The notes under the pieces were generated by a model. The model worked only from the letters and a program-made list of their open reading frames with translations, made no database searches and was not told where the DNA came from. The translations under genes and the position numbers were made by a program. Below, one piece after another: positions 1 through 13,200 of a stretch of 64,000 nt of DNA (position 1 is the first letter of the stretch; the number at the start of each line of letters is the position of its first letter). Source of the DNA: Parapristionchus giblindavisi (lineage: Eukaryota > Nematoda > Chromadorea > Rhabditida > Diplogasteridae); the NCBI GenBank assembly GCA_943737045.1, contig CALSFV010000067.1:372001-436000 (forward strand), read 5' to 3'.

Positions 1-488
1 AATGGCTAATAGAAGACTCTCCGACAACTGCGAACCATGATGTGTGCATACATAAGGACCATCGAATAACAAAAGTGAAAACAGAAAAAATTTTGCTCTT
101 CGATTGGATGTTCGAGAAAAAAAATTAATTGTTGAGAGATTCAGTTCTTATGCACTCATTATCTTTATTATTATTATCCTTAAATAGGCCATAATTCTTT
201 TGATGTGACAGTCATCAAATACTATAATATCAATAATTATTATTATCTTATCATTGCAATAAGCAAAAAAAAAAGAAAAACAGATCTCAGTGAGACAAAC
301 ATCTTTATGTAACAAAACGGTGGAGTCATCATCCAGGTTTAATGACATTGCAAAAGGTTATAAATCAGACCCTACTCTTTATAAATGAGTTTAAATGATT
401 TGATTGCAAATGTGATATGGTAATTAGATCGTATCAGTGCTGTACAACGATTATTCAATACAAATTCTGTGCATTATTCAACCCGGTA

Positions 489-3400
489 TCATATGTTATA
501 TGACTGCTGAAGAATTATATCCTTTAAAATATGTCTTGATTGGAAAGATACAAAATGAATTATCCTACCAATACTGCGGTCATCCTGATATGCTGTTGAA
601 ATTGCGACTATTTTCATCGCTTTCATTCCGTTAGAAGTTGTTCTCGGCAGCATTACTTTACTGGCGAGCTGTCGTAGAGCCTGTCATTCACTATACTATT
701 TCATACATTTTCAATGGGAATTTTTATCGAGATCTTCAATTCATTTCTCTTAAGACTGCTTGTCTTTTTTTTCCATGAAATTGAAATCAAATAAGTTTTA
801 AATCATGATTATTCATATTGCATTTTTTAAACTATATTGTCATATTCCAAGAATTGTACCTGTGAGTACGGTTTGACGAAGTAGATAGACAGAATAGGAT
901 TAGCCACAGGCATAAAAGAGAATAGAGCATACACCAAATATCTGTAAACGAGCAAATGTGATGTAATATAATAAGGACTATTCCAAACACAAATATAATT
1001 ATGATAATTATATGAGAAATTACACTCACAGCGAATTGTCTCAGTAGGGTCAATTCGCCACTTAAAGTTTCTGAAATATGAGGAGACATTTACCCGCTCA
1101 CATTTGAGAAACTTGGAGTGGCGAATCGACCCTTCTGAGGTTCGCTGTGAGTAGATTAGTCAATTCGCTGTGAGAATATGTTAAAAAATCAAATTGGACT
1201 GACTCAATAATAGTGAATTTAATGATTTCGAGATGATATAATATATAGATTGATATTGGAGGAAATACAAAGAACAAAGGTAGTGATGCTTGGATGGTCA
1301 ACGCCTGAAGAAATTATTCTCATGTCTTTGAATTATTTGTTTTCTAGTCTGTTTTCACGTTAGTCTCGCTCAACTGAATTTTAGTAACAATTATCGTATA
1401 TTTATAATTAGTAATACTTACCTTTAGTAATTTTTCGTGACCTCGCACAGTGCTTGGATGAAAACCAGACTGAAATTAAATAACTTCATATGCGTGTGCA
1501 TGCACTTCAAACATTATTTTCCATTTAGAAATCGCGAAAATTCTCCAAATATCAATCTTAAGCATATTTTCATTCATTAAGTTTTTGATTTAAAAAATTC
1601 GATCTACAACAATTGTTTGTGAACTCACCCCACTCTGTTTTCTTTCCTCAAGAAAGACGTTGATCCTCTTGTACAAAACAATAACTATTACGTAGATTGG
1701 TCCCATGGGTAGGACAATAGATAATAGAGTGATCGCCGTCAAAGGGTTCCATAACATATGATTTCCTACAAAACGATATTTTAAATCATCTGCCCGAAAT
1801 CACCAGCACACAGAGAAAAGTGTAGCCCACAGCACAAGACCTGTGAAATGTTATATTTAACAACATTTGCGATAAAAGTATCAGAAATAGTGTTAAATAT
1901 ATCACTTTACAGATCTTTACAGATAAGCTGTGGGTTACACTTTTTTCTATATGTGTGTTCCCCTTGGTAAATTCCTTATGAAAAACCTTTTTCGGACATG
2001 AAATATAAGTCAACATTGAAATCTTATTTTGGCCTATTATTTTTTTATTTCAGCATCCTTGGAAGCGGGAACAACAGTAATAAATGGCCTCATAGCAAAT
2101 TGATGGTGTTCTCACTTCGATGTTCGTAATGGACAGAAGAGCTAATGTACTATCAATAGCTCAGGGTTGCATGGATGTCGAATACGAGAGAAAAATAAAA
2201 CAAAAAAAACATAAAAGATCAAATGTATGCCTCGAAAAAGTCAGAAACTAATATTATACATCAGCCTAATAAATATTCCTGTAAGAGAGCGATAACCTGA
2301 TATTACGTATTGAGAAAGGTTGTATTCTGGTTTGACCTCAGCCATGTACTCAATGATACTAGCTGAATCTGATTGCGAATTGATGAAGCAAACCTATATG
2401 GGCTTCATTATAGTTAAAATGAAAGTACTTTCCCCAATGGTAACACTCTCCCACTGAATGTTTACGAGAGAGTGTTAACAATGTGGACAGTTTCAGATTA
2501 TAACATTCGTTTTTCAAAGGAATAACAATTTTCTCAAAAATTAACCAGATCAACTAAAATTAAAAAAAAACTCTCTCATTTTTACCAGCAAGAACTGATA
2601 ATTTTTGACTTTTGCTAAATAAAAACAAACATTACCGATTGAGCAAGCGCAAGTAGCCACACACAGAGCAAAACAAGACAAACTTGTTTGATGGATGGCT
2701 TCGGTCGTACCAATATGTAGTAACGATAGCCAAATGATAACTGAAACTAAGAGTTCACCTTCAATCAATGAATATTCCCTATATCATATAGGCTATATGT
2801 GTATTCAAATATTCCTCCATCATAAACTGTTCTTCACTTGTAAGGGTTATTTTCCAATTACCCCTATTTTTTATTGCAAAATCATCATGCAAAATGTATG
2901 TAATTTAAATAAATTGCTCACCGGAAAACAAAGAAATGTGTAGAAGAGTGTGTGAAGTTGTAAAACGTAAGTGTAGTAGGAAATCTAAAAAAAGATTTCA
3001 ATGAAGCTTCGGTACATGTCGTAATTTATGTTATTCAATGAAAGAACCTGAATATTAAATATATGATTAATATATTAATATAGTATTAATAGTATTAATG
3101 TATTATTATTAATAGTATGAAAGATGGAGACCCTAGAGTTTTTTTCGAAATAAGACTTTACGGGTAGAATGATAGAGATTCATCGCACGTACCAAATAAA
3201 TATTTCATATTGATTTATAATATGTTTGAAGCTGTTATGAGTATTGAAAGTAATATTTTTAAGACACGTAGAGAGTGCGTTCGTATCCGATTTGCTTACT
3301 TGGCTCTCACAATTTCCCATTGTCCCTCACGCGAATTTCCATACGATTGTAAATATTATTCCCCGTGTTAATCGTTGCGGGAGTAGTCAAGCAAAATCAA

Positions 3401-4505
3401 GGGTTCCTTCTTTAAAGAAGGGGACCCACGAATTTTTTCGTGACTAAACTGGCCAGACAGAACTATTGATCACATCTCTTTGTATACAAAAACAATTTTC
3501 TCTAAAATTTTAGATGCCCCAGAATACCGTAATTCGGACTTAAAGTTCATTGATATGCCCAGGGAAAGGCGCGAGTTTTTGAAATTGAAGCACAAATGTA
3601 TAGAAAATTGCAAACGGGAATCGAACCCGTGTGGCGCGGTTACAAGCGCTGACTACTAACCACTGAGCCACACGCTCTACGCGTTCATTCAGTCAAATCA
3701 AATAGAGAACAGAATGTCACTTCCTATGTCCCACGTTCTTCATGTCAATAGCGCAGCCCAAATCTCGTGGGTCCCCTTCTTTAAATGTTGGAAATATAGG
3801 GATATATTCGGTTTATTAATGCACTGTGTAACAGTAGATAAAGGAAAATTAAATAAAACAAGTGAACAATCTAGACAAATTCTACGTGTATTTCGATCTT
3901 CTTTTCGACTTATACAATACCTATCATATAATATTACCTGTTCTCCGAAAAATCGTGCAGGACCGATGGTTGCGTATGCGAAGGCCCATCTCACTGCAAT
4001 AATCCTGGAAAATAATATCAATCGGGGAAATCATTTTATCCAAAATTCGAACCTGCATTGCAAAAAGGTAGTCGCAAAAGAAAATATAATATCGGTTACA
4101 GCACTGTTGACTAAAAATATCCTGAAGATGTCATTTTTTATATAATATGTATTTTCACGGATATGACAGACTTATATGGAGATAGAGATGATGGAGATCT
4201 TATCCATATCAAAATAAGAAATGTTGAATTGAAAAAGAGTGATAGTCCACCGGTACATAACCTATCAAGTTCCTTCATGAGTATTCACTTTTCGTTTTGA
4301 AACTTTAACTACTTCCTCTATCATATCACATTTGTAATGTACTCGAATTACGCCTGAATTGCAATCACAATCCAAGTACATGTTCACAAATAAATTAAAA
4401 TTTATTTTATAATTAGTCAAATTATTTCAAAAATACATCAACAAAAAGACTATGGTTTAGTTCTCACCATACTGCACTGAAGAATGAATCATATTCCAAA
4501 TTCAT
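489..4505 (-). CDS. Srd/Str-like 7TM chemoreceptor, 12 exons
   Basis: Predicted seven-transmembrane chemosensory receptor of about 362 residues, acting in the membrane of sensory neuron cilia if like its family. Exons on the minus strand: 4505-4468, 4261-4172, 4121-4053, 4004-3938, 2984-2922, 2740-2636, 2393-2297, 1765-1629, 1469-1422, 1304-1204, 941-860, 680-489. All junctions keep frame. Seen: a first helix with FFNSTFLILIW, then NSAVTDIIFS in helix 2, LSFGYRYYILVRPKPS at the end of helix 3, NPLTAITLLSIVLPMGPIY in helix 5, IQASLPLFFVFPPIS in helix 6 and NPILSIYFVKPYSQ in helix 7. The RYY-L-RP and NP--SIYF-KPY signatures fit the Str superfamily, with Srd the nearest class in my judgement. 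A TTAA-flanked MITE sits in the fourth intron. The last exon is the least certain because a donor-like GTAGGA follows QDDRSIG. Confidence 0.72.
3416..3780. repeat. TTAA-flanked MITE (365 bp) with internal tRNA-like sequence
   Basis: Non-autonomous element with terminal inverted repeats AGAAGGGGACCCACGA (3416-3431 and its reverse complement at 3765-3780), flanked on both sides by TTAA (3412-3415 and 3781-3784). The TTAA duplication is the signature of piggyBac-type transposition. The interior has no coding capacity but holds a tRNA-like stretch. It lies in an intron of the Srd/Str-like receptor gene. A degenerate relative with the shared internal words CTAAACTGGCCA and ACAAAAACAATTTTCT lies at about 50658-51010. 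Confidence 0.8.
3608..3677 (-). pseudogene. tRNA-like sequence in MITE
   Basis: On the minus strand there is a perfect A-box match TGGCTCAGTGG (3670-3660) and a perfect B-box GGTTCGATTCC (3627-3617) in a good T stem-loop (ACGGG/CCCGT). The acceptor stem does not pair and the anticodon arm is irregular (TGT could be read as the anticodon). It is therefore a tRNA-derived or tRNA-like sequence, not a working tRNA. It could still act as an internal RNA polymerase III promoter. Confidence 0.6.
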
Positions 4506-5573
4506 CGTAAAATATACAATAGTCGATAACTGGGATAAACGTCTCAATTCGTAAGCGAATTAAGTGTGAAAAGATATTGCATGGTAGTAAACAGAAAGAA
4601 CTAGACAATTGCTCAGAGATTAATAGTTTATGTGAAATTGAAATATCGATGCAACTCAAGTATTCGTACATGACATCGTCAATTTTAAGGTATGAGCAGT
4701 TTTCAGTAACGACTGGGGATGAAACAGTGCCAATATGTATATAAAAGTGTTCTTTTCAGATATTAATTCATTTCGTTAATATAAAAGGAAAAATAAGATA
4801 TAAACAGCGGATACTGAGTGCTCGAGTCATAAACATGCACCAAACTGATGATTATTATTATGCATAATGAAAACCGTTGTTTGAATAACGCCTTTGGGGA
4901 ATATTTATTTTACGAATTCACGAGAAACGTCACATCATCTACCATTTAATAGAACAATGATGCTTATGTGATTTTCAAAAATTCTCCTTTTTTTGTCATC
5001 GAGGAGAAAGGGAGGATTGAGGAGCTATCACTTAAATTCACCCAATAATGTTCAAAAGTAATGAAAAGAAGGGAATAGTGCTTTCAAATTTACTTTACTG
5101 TAGCGAAACATCTTTTAAAAAAACGCATAATTCTTCGGTCAGAAAATTGAATAATATTGTCAATACAATTAAAAACAGTATGCAAGTGGAAAATGCGTAT
5201 CATAACATCAGAAAGAAAGATCTGTTTTACACATAGAAGCGGTTCCGCTTCAGAAGATGTGTCAACCAAGATATAATACAATGATACGTATGCCAAGTCA
5301 AACCACTTATCGGCGATTTAACATGATAGTCTTACAATTAGTTTAACGTTATGCTCTTTCACCTGAGTGCATTGTTTGCCCTCGCTAAAATTAACTTTAT
5401 TTAGTTCGTACTCTATTTGTCCTAGAGGCAATTTTTTTTCTAGAGTTTAAAACAAACTCAATACTACGCGCAAAAAAGCTCTTTGGACTTTTAGAAAACA
5501 ATTGAACCTAAAAGCTCTCTCGAAGAAATAAGACTGTCCAAATTATTTTCCTTATATAGAAAGAAGGATTGGA

Positions 5574-5622
5574 AAATAATAATAATAATAATGAATAATT
5601 ATTATTATAATCCAATCCTTAT
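5574..5622. repeat. AT-rich hairpin
   Basis: An inverted repeat begins AAGGATTGG and ends CCAATCCTT, with an (AAT)n/(ATT)n stem between and a loop of only a few bases. It may be an expanded microsatellite palindrome or a small MITE remnant. No coding content. Confidence 0.6.
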
Positions 5623-6310
5623 TTTGGCAAGTCTGTTATAATATTTTTGTGTGATAAGGAATTACAATCGAACACGTAGCGAAGGTTTTATATCAACTTA
5701 TCTGGTCGTAATCAAATTATATTTAGTCTTGTTTACTTGATCATGTCAGTCGGAATAATATTTATTGCATTATAATCATGACAGACGAACAGCCGAAGAG
5801 TGGAATTGGACCAATTTTCGCGATTGCGTCGTGGACAGATGTGATGAGTGACCGGACAAATACACAACTATGAAAACAATAGAAAAATACTGACCTGTTA
5901 GAGCAGTCCACTGACGAGAGATCAAAGATCGACATCCGACCTTCGATCTCGTACTTTCCACGTCGAGTACGATCGAAGACACAACGGCGCATGATTCAAG
6001 AAATAATATAAATCAGACTGACTCGATAATCCTGTCGATAAGCCGACAATGGTGAGTAGATCAAGGCGTCTCTCGCCTTTCATTAGTGATCTTTTTTTTC
6101 TAGAGCTTCCAATTTCGGTTTCTTGTTCAGCCAAATCCCATGAAAATCGTCTCTTAAGAGCCTAAAAAATGAAAGCTGTGAATGAGCTCTATCGATTGAG
6201 CCTTTACAAAAATCTTTCCCGGGACTATGGAACGCGATCAATTCCTTAGGGAACGATCAATTACAAAGTTGCATTTAGTATCTGAAAATACTTGAGAAAA
6301 TACACATTTC

Positions 6311-6358
6311 ATCTGTGGCCGTATGCATGAACCGTTTTCCTCTTGTTCTTGCATACTT
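6311..6358. repeat. Internally deleted hairpin element, relative of 7382-7522
   Basis: It carries CTGTGGCCGTATGCATGAAC and GTTCTTGCATAC, the two termini of the long hairpin 1 kb downstream, separated by only about 13 bases. It looks like a copy whose loop and most of the arms have been lost. Confidence 0.5.
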
Positions 6359-7381
6359 TATTGGAAACTTTGTCATAGCTCTACCGTGAGCCGTGAAAAT
6401 CGCATAGGAAGGGGCCCCAACGCGAATTTTGACAATTGCTCCTGGAGAGACGCTTGATCTACCATACTTGCTACTCTGGATCTGGGGCATCGAAAATTGT
6501 GGAGAAAAGAGAGGTCAACTCAAAGGAGTGTAGTAGAATCGGTCAATATTTTTGTATTCCCAAATCTCTTTCTACTTGAGCTTCTAGATCTCTGTCCACG
6601 TGGAACTTCCTCACCCAAGAGCTTGTCTCTTCCCGTCCCCATATATCCCGTGCAGGGATACCAAATTTTCATATTACAATACTATAACCCAATCTCGTAT
6701 TCGTCCTTAATATCTATATTCAGTTTAAGCTGCCACTCCCCAACCGAAATCGCTTAAGAGACGGAACTCTATCACTCCCTTATTGTTGCTTTTTTCCTCA
6801 TTATTCATGTTTTAACTGATGGATAAATAAATAACTTAATAAATTCTTAGGCGAGATACATGATAAGTACATGTGCATTCTTCGCTAGCATAATAATAAT
6901 TTATCCTATCAGCACATTAAATGCAGAGGGGGCCAAAACAGGTGGAATCTTCTTATCCACAAGATTTATCCTTTCCTCTGTTGTTCGTCCTTCGACCTGC
7001 ATGGAATGACGGAAATACCGCTCCTGACTATCCAAAGTCTTCTAGAGGGACTCAACTGTTGATCCTTTTCTCTTGATGGAATAGGCGAGTGTAGTCGAGA
7101 GTGGAGAGATAATAGTCCAACCGACCGAACCGCAGAGAGAAAAGGCAGAAGAATGAAGAAGCAGAAGAAGCATACCAATTGTAAACAACAACAAAGGCCT
7201 TTTCATAGGTTTAGAGGGAGGGATGATGAATTCAGATATTAATTTGCTGCGAATGACCGAAACAAAAAAAATCGGTTTTTTCGGCTGGTCTATTGCCCTC
7301 TAGAATTTTTGAGTTCAGATATCATTTCTTAACCCAAATTTACCTCATTTTCTATTACATATCTGTGCTTATTTTCATCTG

Positions 7382-7522
7382 TGGCCGTATGCAAGAACCG
7401 TTTTCCGGGAAAATGTGACGTCATTAGCGTAGGTGGAGGCGTTTTCCAAAAATCCTCCGCCTACCCTAATGACGTCACATTTTCCCGGAAAACTGTTTTC
7501 CCGTTGTTCTTGCATACGGCCA
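7382..7522. repeat. Hairpin element with TGACGTCA motifs in both arms
   Basis: A 141-bp near-perfect palindrome. Termini are TGGCCGTATGCAAGAAC and its complement. The arms pass through CCGGGAAAATGTGACGTCAT and then a GC-rich inner stem with a loop of about 14 bases. TGACGTCA is the consensus cAMP-response element half-site pair, present once in each arm. This is probably a small foldback transposon. Confidence 0.7.
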
Positions 7523-8157
7523 TTGGATAATTTTCGGCGAGCTGTGGCATTCCCATAAAGTTGACTAAGTCCCATGTACTCTATTAAACGGTATTGGGAG
7601 GACAGAGATACGGTAAATGAACAACATACCGACTTTGTACGTCATCTGATAACTTATATTCTGCAATAATACGGATGATCCCAAGAGGAAATTTTCGAGA
7701 ACAGGTCACCTTTTTTTTCAAAAAATGTGTTTTTCGCGTTTTTTGCCCTGAAGACGACTTTGCAGTGAACGGGTCATAGACAACTTTTTTTGAGAGCATT
7801 ATGATTCGGTTCGAACGACACCTGTCAGCTCGCTGGACAATGAAAATGAACCGAGTTATGATCATTTTCAGGGTAGATCACAAAAAATCGATAATCTGAA
7901 ATTTTGGCCAAATCAAGTGGCTAGGCCTTCTCATGGCCCCCAACTACAAACACTGACCGACTTTCATCGAAATCGGAGACAAAAAAATTTCATAGTGGCA
8001 GACCCGGCCGTTTTTGCTACACTGAGACCCGTGTTATGTGTGTAACTCCAACTTATACCATAAAATGACGTATTCGGAATAAATCACCGGCCAGACTTAT
8101 AGAGTGTCTTATATTTTGGTACGACGCCGTTGTCATGAACTTGCAACTGATGTGTAC

Positions 8158-8859
8158 CAGGGCTGTTCGGAAAAAATATTTTCGGAAAAACGGAAATTTC
8201 CGAAAATATTTTCGGAAAATTCGGAAAATTTTCGGAAAATATTTTCTTAAAAGTTGTTATTGTTCTGCAAATACTAAAAGCGATATTGGCAATAAGTTTA
8301 TTTTGAAAATCAAAATATAAAAATATAACAGCATCGTTGGTGAACTATTGAATTCGTATTCTCTGGTGTTAATTATTTGGCCGAGAGAGATTTAGCGAAA
8401 TAATGTACTTATTGTTAGCAGAACTAAACATCATCTACCTCCACAGGTACAGGAGAAGTGCAATGATACTTAGGAGAAAGGCGAGAGTGAATACGGGAGA
8501 AAAAAAATTTTTGTCATACCATTATAATGGTCAAATGGCCAATATAATGGCCTATAGGTCAAAGGTTGCGAATCTGGTTGGGAAAGAGTTGTCACCTATC
8601 AGGATTGATGGTAATTTCGAGTACAGTATACTTTGGTCAGCATACATGTAAAAAATCGAAATGAAAAAAATTTAGTACTGATTTTTGTTTTTTAATGTAT
8701 ATTTTCATGAGAAAAATGTTTTATTCAATGTATTTTAGTCACTAGAAATTTTCCGAATTTTCCGAAAAATTTTTGGAAAATCAGAAAATCAAAATTTTCC
8801 GAAAAAGGTCGGAAAATCGGAAAATTCGGAAAATCGGAAAAACGGAAATCCCAGCCCTG
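8158..8859. mobile_element. Non-autonomous hAT-like element (702 bp)
   Basis: Termini CAGGGCTG (8158-8165) and CAGCCCTG (8852-8859) are inverted. They are flanked by an 8-bp direct repeat, ATGTGTAC at 8150-8157 and ATGTGCAC at 8860-8867, with one mismatch. An 8-bp duplication with CAGGG-type ends is the hAT hallmark. Subterminal DNA on both sides is made of tandem units of the type TCGGAAAAT, in opposite orientation at the two ends, which could be transposase binding arrays. The interior has no recognisable transposase. Confidence 0.78.
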
Positions 8860-10201
8860 ATGTGCACCCATTAACAAGAAATTAAAAAATATAGCGAAAT
8901 TTTCGTTTTTTTTTCGGAGAAAAATCACATTTCTTTGTTAAGCTATTTTATATTAGCACGTTTCTGTACATATGTTCAGTTCATGGTTAGATCACATCTC
9001 GTCCACAATCTAAGCATCAGCAATCAAGAGGGAATAGCAAGAGTGAGGCAATACGGACGCATCTTCAAGAAACTTTCTCTGCAGTTCACAGTTCACAGTT
9101 CAGAGTTCAATGAATGTTCGAGTTTAACTGGGCTATACTGTGACAATATTCCAAAGCGAGCTCGGTTAACTTTTTATTATACTAGTGTTCATTCACGAAA
9201 TGTGCAAAAAAATGTTAATCCAACTCTGAACACTTTCTCTTTCTGTCCCTCCTTTAGATTTAAATTTTCCTATTCAGCCTATCTTCGATTCGCTGTGGAT
9301 CTGTGACTTCGTTGACTACTAAATCGTTGATGAGAGAATACAAGGATTGGTCAAATTAAGGACTGATCGTTAAAGAGAAAAAAAGTTAACCCAGTTAACT
9401 TTGGAAAAATTTCAAACCATATGCTCCAAAATAAAGTTCCTTGTGGTGCGTCCATATTGTCTCCCTTTGATTATTCCCTCTTGCTTTCTGTTGTGGACGC
9501 TATATGATCCAGATAGGTATAAGCTGCATGCACTACTTGTACAAATAAAATCTATTTTAACAGGGGAATAGTAAATATTTTTCCGAAATTTCTGGAAAAC
9601 CCAATATTTTAAAAAATAGATAGCTTCACAAAATCTGTTTTTTTTTGCTTATAGCAAGATTATGGGGAATATAAAACGTCTTATTTTATTTTAAAAATTC
9701 CGTACCTGGCCAAAACAGTAACTATATTTCCCACTTTTTTACACTTTACAATGACTTACGTCCCTGTACATATTAGTTTTTTTTTAGATTCTCTGTGTTG
9801 ATTATACGTACGATCTGGAAAACAATTCCCTACTTAGTAAAAAACAAAAAAACGTTAATGTTCTCTTTCCCAGCATACGACAAAATTATTATTATTTATA
9901 TATTCAGTGGTAGTGTAAATAGCCATCCACAATGTGGGTTTTTCAAAACAATGCGATATATGATTACTGTTAAAAAATCGTTATTATGTCGCAATTTGAA
10001 AGATATCAAAACAGACAACGTAAACACAATAATGAATAAGCTAATTAATCTATGGTCGGTACAACTGTGCTTTGGTCTCGTTAAAGATCAAAATATCATA
10101 CTCTCTTACGGACAAATATAAGTGACAGCTAGAGTGAAAATGGTAAGAGTTTACATAATATCTGGAAAACATCTTGAATATTGTCTTTTGTATTCCATAA
10201 T
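8860..10201. other. Intergenic region, nothing recognised
   Basis: AT-rich DNA downstream of the Srsx gene. Open frames at 8935-9306 and 9795-10121 (plus) have no family resemblance, no splice-linked partners and low-complexity composition. A short tandem GTTCACA run occurs near 9085-9110. Confidence 0.5.
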
Positions 10202-13200
10202 TCAATATCTATTCGAAGTATTGGCAATGCTCGTTGTTGGACCGACTGTAGATTCTTCATACTTGTATCCAATCATTGCAGTCATCTTTCGGAATTGACG
10301 ACGGAAAGCAAAACGATATTCAGAACTACAAAGACTCTTCATTATTTATGATGATCAATAAAATGTACAATCAAAATCAATCAACCACTACTCCAACTAA
10401 TGTGTTTATCTTTGAATAACTAATTAGATATAACAAACAGCTTTATTTTAAACTCCTTCGTTTTTCATATGAGATTCTTTGCTTGCTTTCCCACTATCTC
10501 GATTATTTTATGCAAAAAACAATGCAACGAATTATGTTTTATGATCATTGTGAGAGTTTTGTTGGAGTATTGAGCGAATAAATATTGTAGCGTGTTTTTT
10601 TAAAGATTTAAGTGCAATGAATGAACGGTACAATATCTAAGAAAAAAATATTTTCCTCAGAAATATACTTTTGAATAATTTTTTTTGCGTTTTATATGTG
10701 ATTTATTTTGTTACTTATTACAGCAGGTACCCTAAACTCAACTTTTCTTTTTATCATGCATTTCTATGCAATGCAAAAAATAAATTTCAGATCCCATTTC
10801 CTCTGTGCTATCGTAACTCTCAGTAATTACTAAATACCAACCTTGTTTTGTAATAAACGAAGTAATTGGCAGCCAACGAGGAATTGACGAATAGTCCTAC
10901 GAATTCGTGCCACAGGAACATTTGCATTCCTGAAATAGAACGTTGTACGACCCAATTTTTCCCAAATTTTCAAGCAATTGTTTAAAGGAAGCGTAACTCT
11001 CTCAATGGTCTCTTCGAAGCGCAATCTCCTCTCATTGTTAGAGAACAGAGAAATAGTGTGCGCAATGAAGAGACCATTGAGTGAGGTTACGCTCCCTTTA
11101 AATGATGTGAAATTTCAATCAACTCTAATAGTGAATTGTCTTCACTATTAAATTTTTCTTCTCTACTGTTGACTATGCGATTCACATCAATAACTTATCA
11201 TGATTTATTCCTTAATATTTGTTATTTTATTTAATTCGTGACAAATACTAATTAGTAAGATTACTCTGTAATTTGCTCACCTTCAAAGTGAAAAAATAGC
11301 CTTGCAATCAAGACTCCGCCCATCGTGAGAAACCATCCCAGTACGACGACTAACATAATGATAAACAATGATCGGAAGATCCGAGACATTTGAGCAATAT
11401 TCTCTTGGGATTAAATAATTATGAATATTGTCAAACAAAAACCATTAAAATTAAGCAACTCTCACCACGAAATGTATAATAATTAAATGATCACTGTTCG
11501 TCTATGTTTTATTGTTTTTGTGTTTGCGTACTTACTCTGTCTCTTGAGCTCCAACCATACTGCAGAATATACGACAACTGCTAGAAAGAACACACTACAT
11601 GAGGAAATTGCCCATAACGACTTTGCTTCTCCATAGAATGCTTCTGGTGGTATACAGATGATTTGTCTGAAAATTTCTAATTTGCCTTGTTGACCTTGAA
11701 TTTTTTTTCAAGTAAAGAGAGAGCGTGAGGCCCGACCCGACTGTCTGAGTTTTGATATATTCCCTGCATAAAATGTTTACAGTTATTGATAAAGAGACCC
11801 GGAAAAGAAAAAAAAGAAGTTAATCTCTTATAAAAGAGCATGAACTTCTGTTTCGAAATATGTAAATCTTATATCATAAAATTCTCCGGTAAGGATAACA
11901 GCGCAGTTAAAAAATCTACAGTCTGCTCCATTTAGCGGGAGCCTTTTCCTAATTGGTAGAGCAACTCTTCAGAGACAACTTGAAATTTAATCTTTTGATG
12001 AAACTTCAATCCGCGTTGGCAAATAATGCAGAATAAAAATCCATAATGGCCCTGTTTGAACTTTTCGATGAAGTATATTCCAGTTCGGAAACCTCGCCGG
12101 AGGTTGTGGAGTAGCCTACAGTAACCCAATTTCTTACCAGAGTTCTTTCAAACTTTCAAATACATATTTCTGATTAGTTTTTCGAGCCTATCAAGGTGAG
12201 ATCAGTTATTTTTACTATTTCGAATCGAAATTATTGTATGAAGCTCCCTTAAAGACTGACTGATCAACCGTGTATGCGAACATGAGATAATATTGCCATG
12301 CAGTGTAGATAATAATAGGCACTAACTGAGCCTGAAAATGTGAGAAATGAAGGTTGTTTAGAAAGTAGAAAATGACTCACTCCGAGATACATGCTAATAT
12401 TCTTTTGCATGTAATATTGAGGGAAAATAGCGGAAATAAATCGATCCATCCCTATCGAAAGGACGGAAAATGATGCAGCGGATAGACCAAAGATCGGAAT
12501 TGCCTGAAAATGTCCCTAATCGGAATTGTTCCGCACCTTTTCCAGCTGATAAACAATGCCAGAGAATTGATTAGGCTATTTATTTTTGCGATAAAATGCT
12601 GCTGTTCTACTCAAATTGTGTTATAGTACATTCAAGTCTAAAAAGTTTCGTAATGCTTCTCACTATTCCTAGGTATTCCCTTTAACAATTATAATGGGAT
12701 TGAATGAGTAATTTGGAATGTTCCAATAAATACTTGACGACAATGAGGAAATTAATTGAAAACAATATTGACTTCATTTTAACTTTTCGACACATTAATA
12801 AGATAGGTGTAAATATCATTAGCAATTATTGTTCCCATTATTTGCGAGTCTAACTCGACACTTTTAACAAAGAATAAATCAATATTTATGATACCTGAAG
12901 CATTTGACAATGCCAACTGTTTGTGAAAACAACACCAGAGAAGATATAATATACACGAGGGATGTGACCCATCTGAAAGAAAATATCATATGATTTGATC
13001 ATAGGGAGAATCGCAAAGAGATGACGTTTCGATGATTTTCAAGAATAGATTGACTCTTCTTGATATTTTCTCTCTAACATCGATATCTGTAGTTCTTTTT
13101 CCATATAAATTAGGTCTACATTTTTTTGCTAATTGGCTCACCTGATGCAGTACATCGCACACTGCACCGAAAGCTATGAGATAATTGCAAGAATTGTGCA

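Larger units (their letters stand above)
4506..8157. other. Repeat-rich intergenic region without a supported gene
   Basis: No reading frame here shows a recognisable family or a convincing exon chain. Short hydrophobic open frames occur, for example minus 7178-6966 which begins with a leader-like MVCFFCFFILLPFLSA, but nothing follows to support a gene. About 7261-7320 resembles in inverse orientation the outer arm of the foldback at 43.5 kb (the word GGCAATAG next to AAAAATTCT). About 7860-8030 has a composition typical of dispersed repeats. Two hairpin elements are listed separately. Confidence 0.5.

Noticed and set aside
3714..4145. A 143-codon plus-strand open frame
   Set aside because: It is antisense to exons 3 and 4 of the Srd/Str-like gene and to the MITE end; the minus-strand reading has splice sites and helix motifs.
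6275..6490. Minus-strand frame reading GAIVKIRVGAPSYAIF as a possible ribosomal or enzyme fragment
   Set aside because: I could not match it to a family, and its end overlaps the collapsed hairpin element; no partner exon was found.
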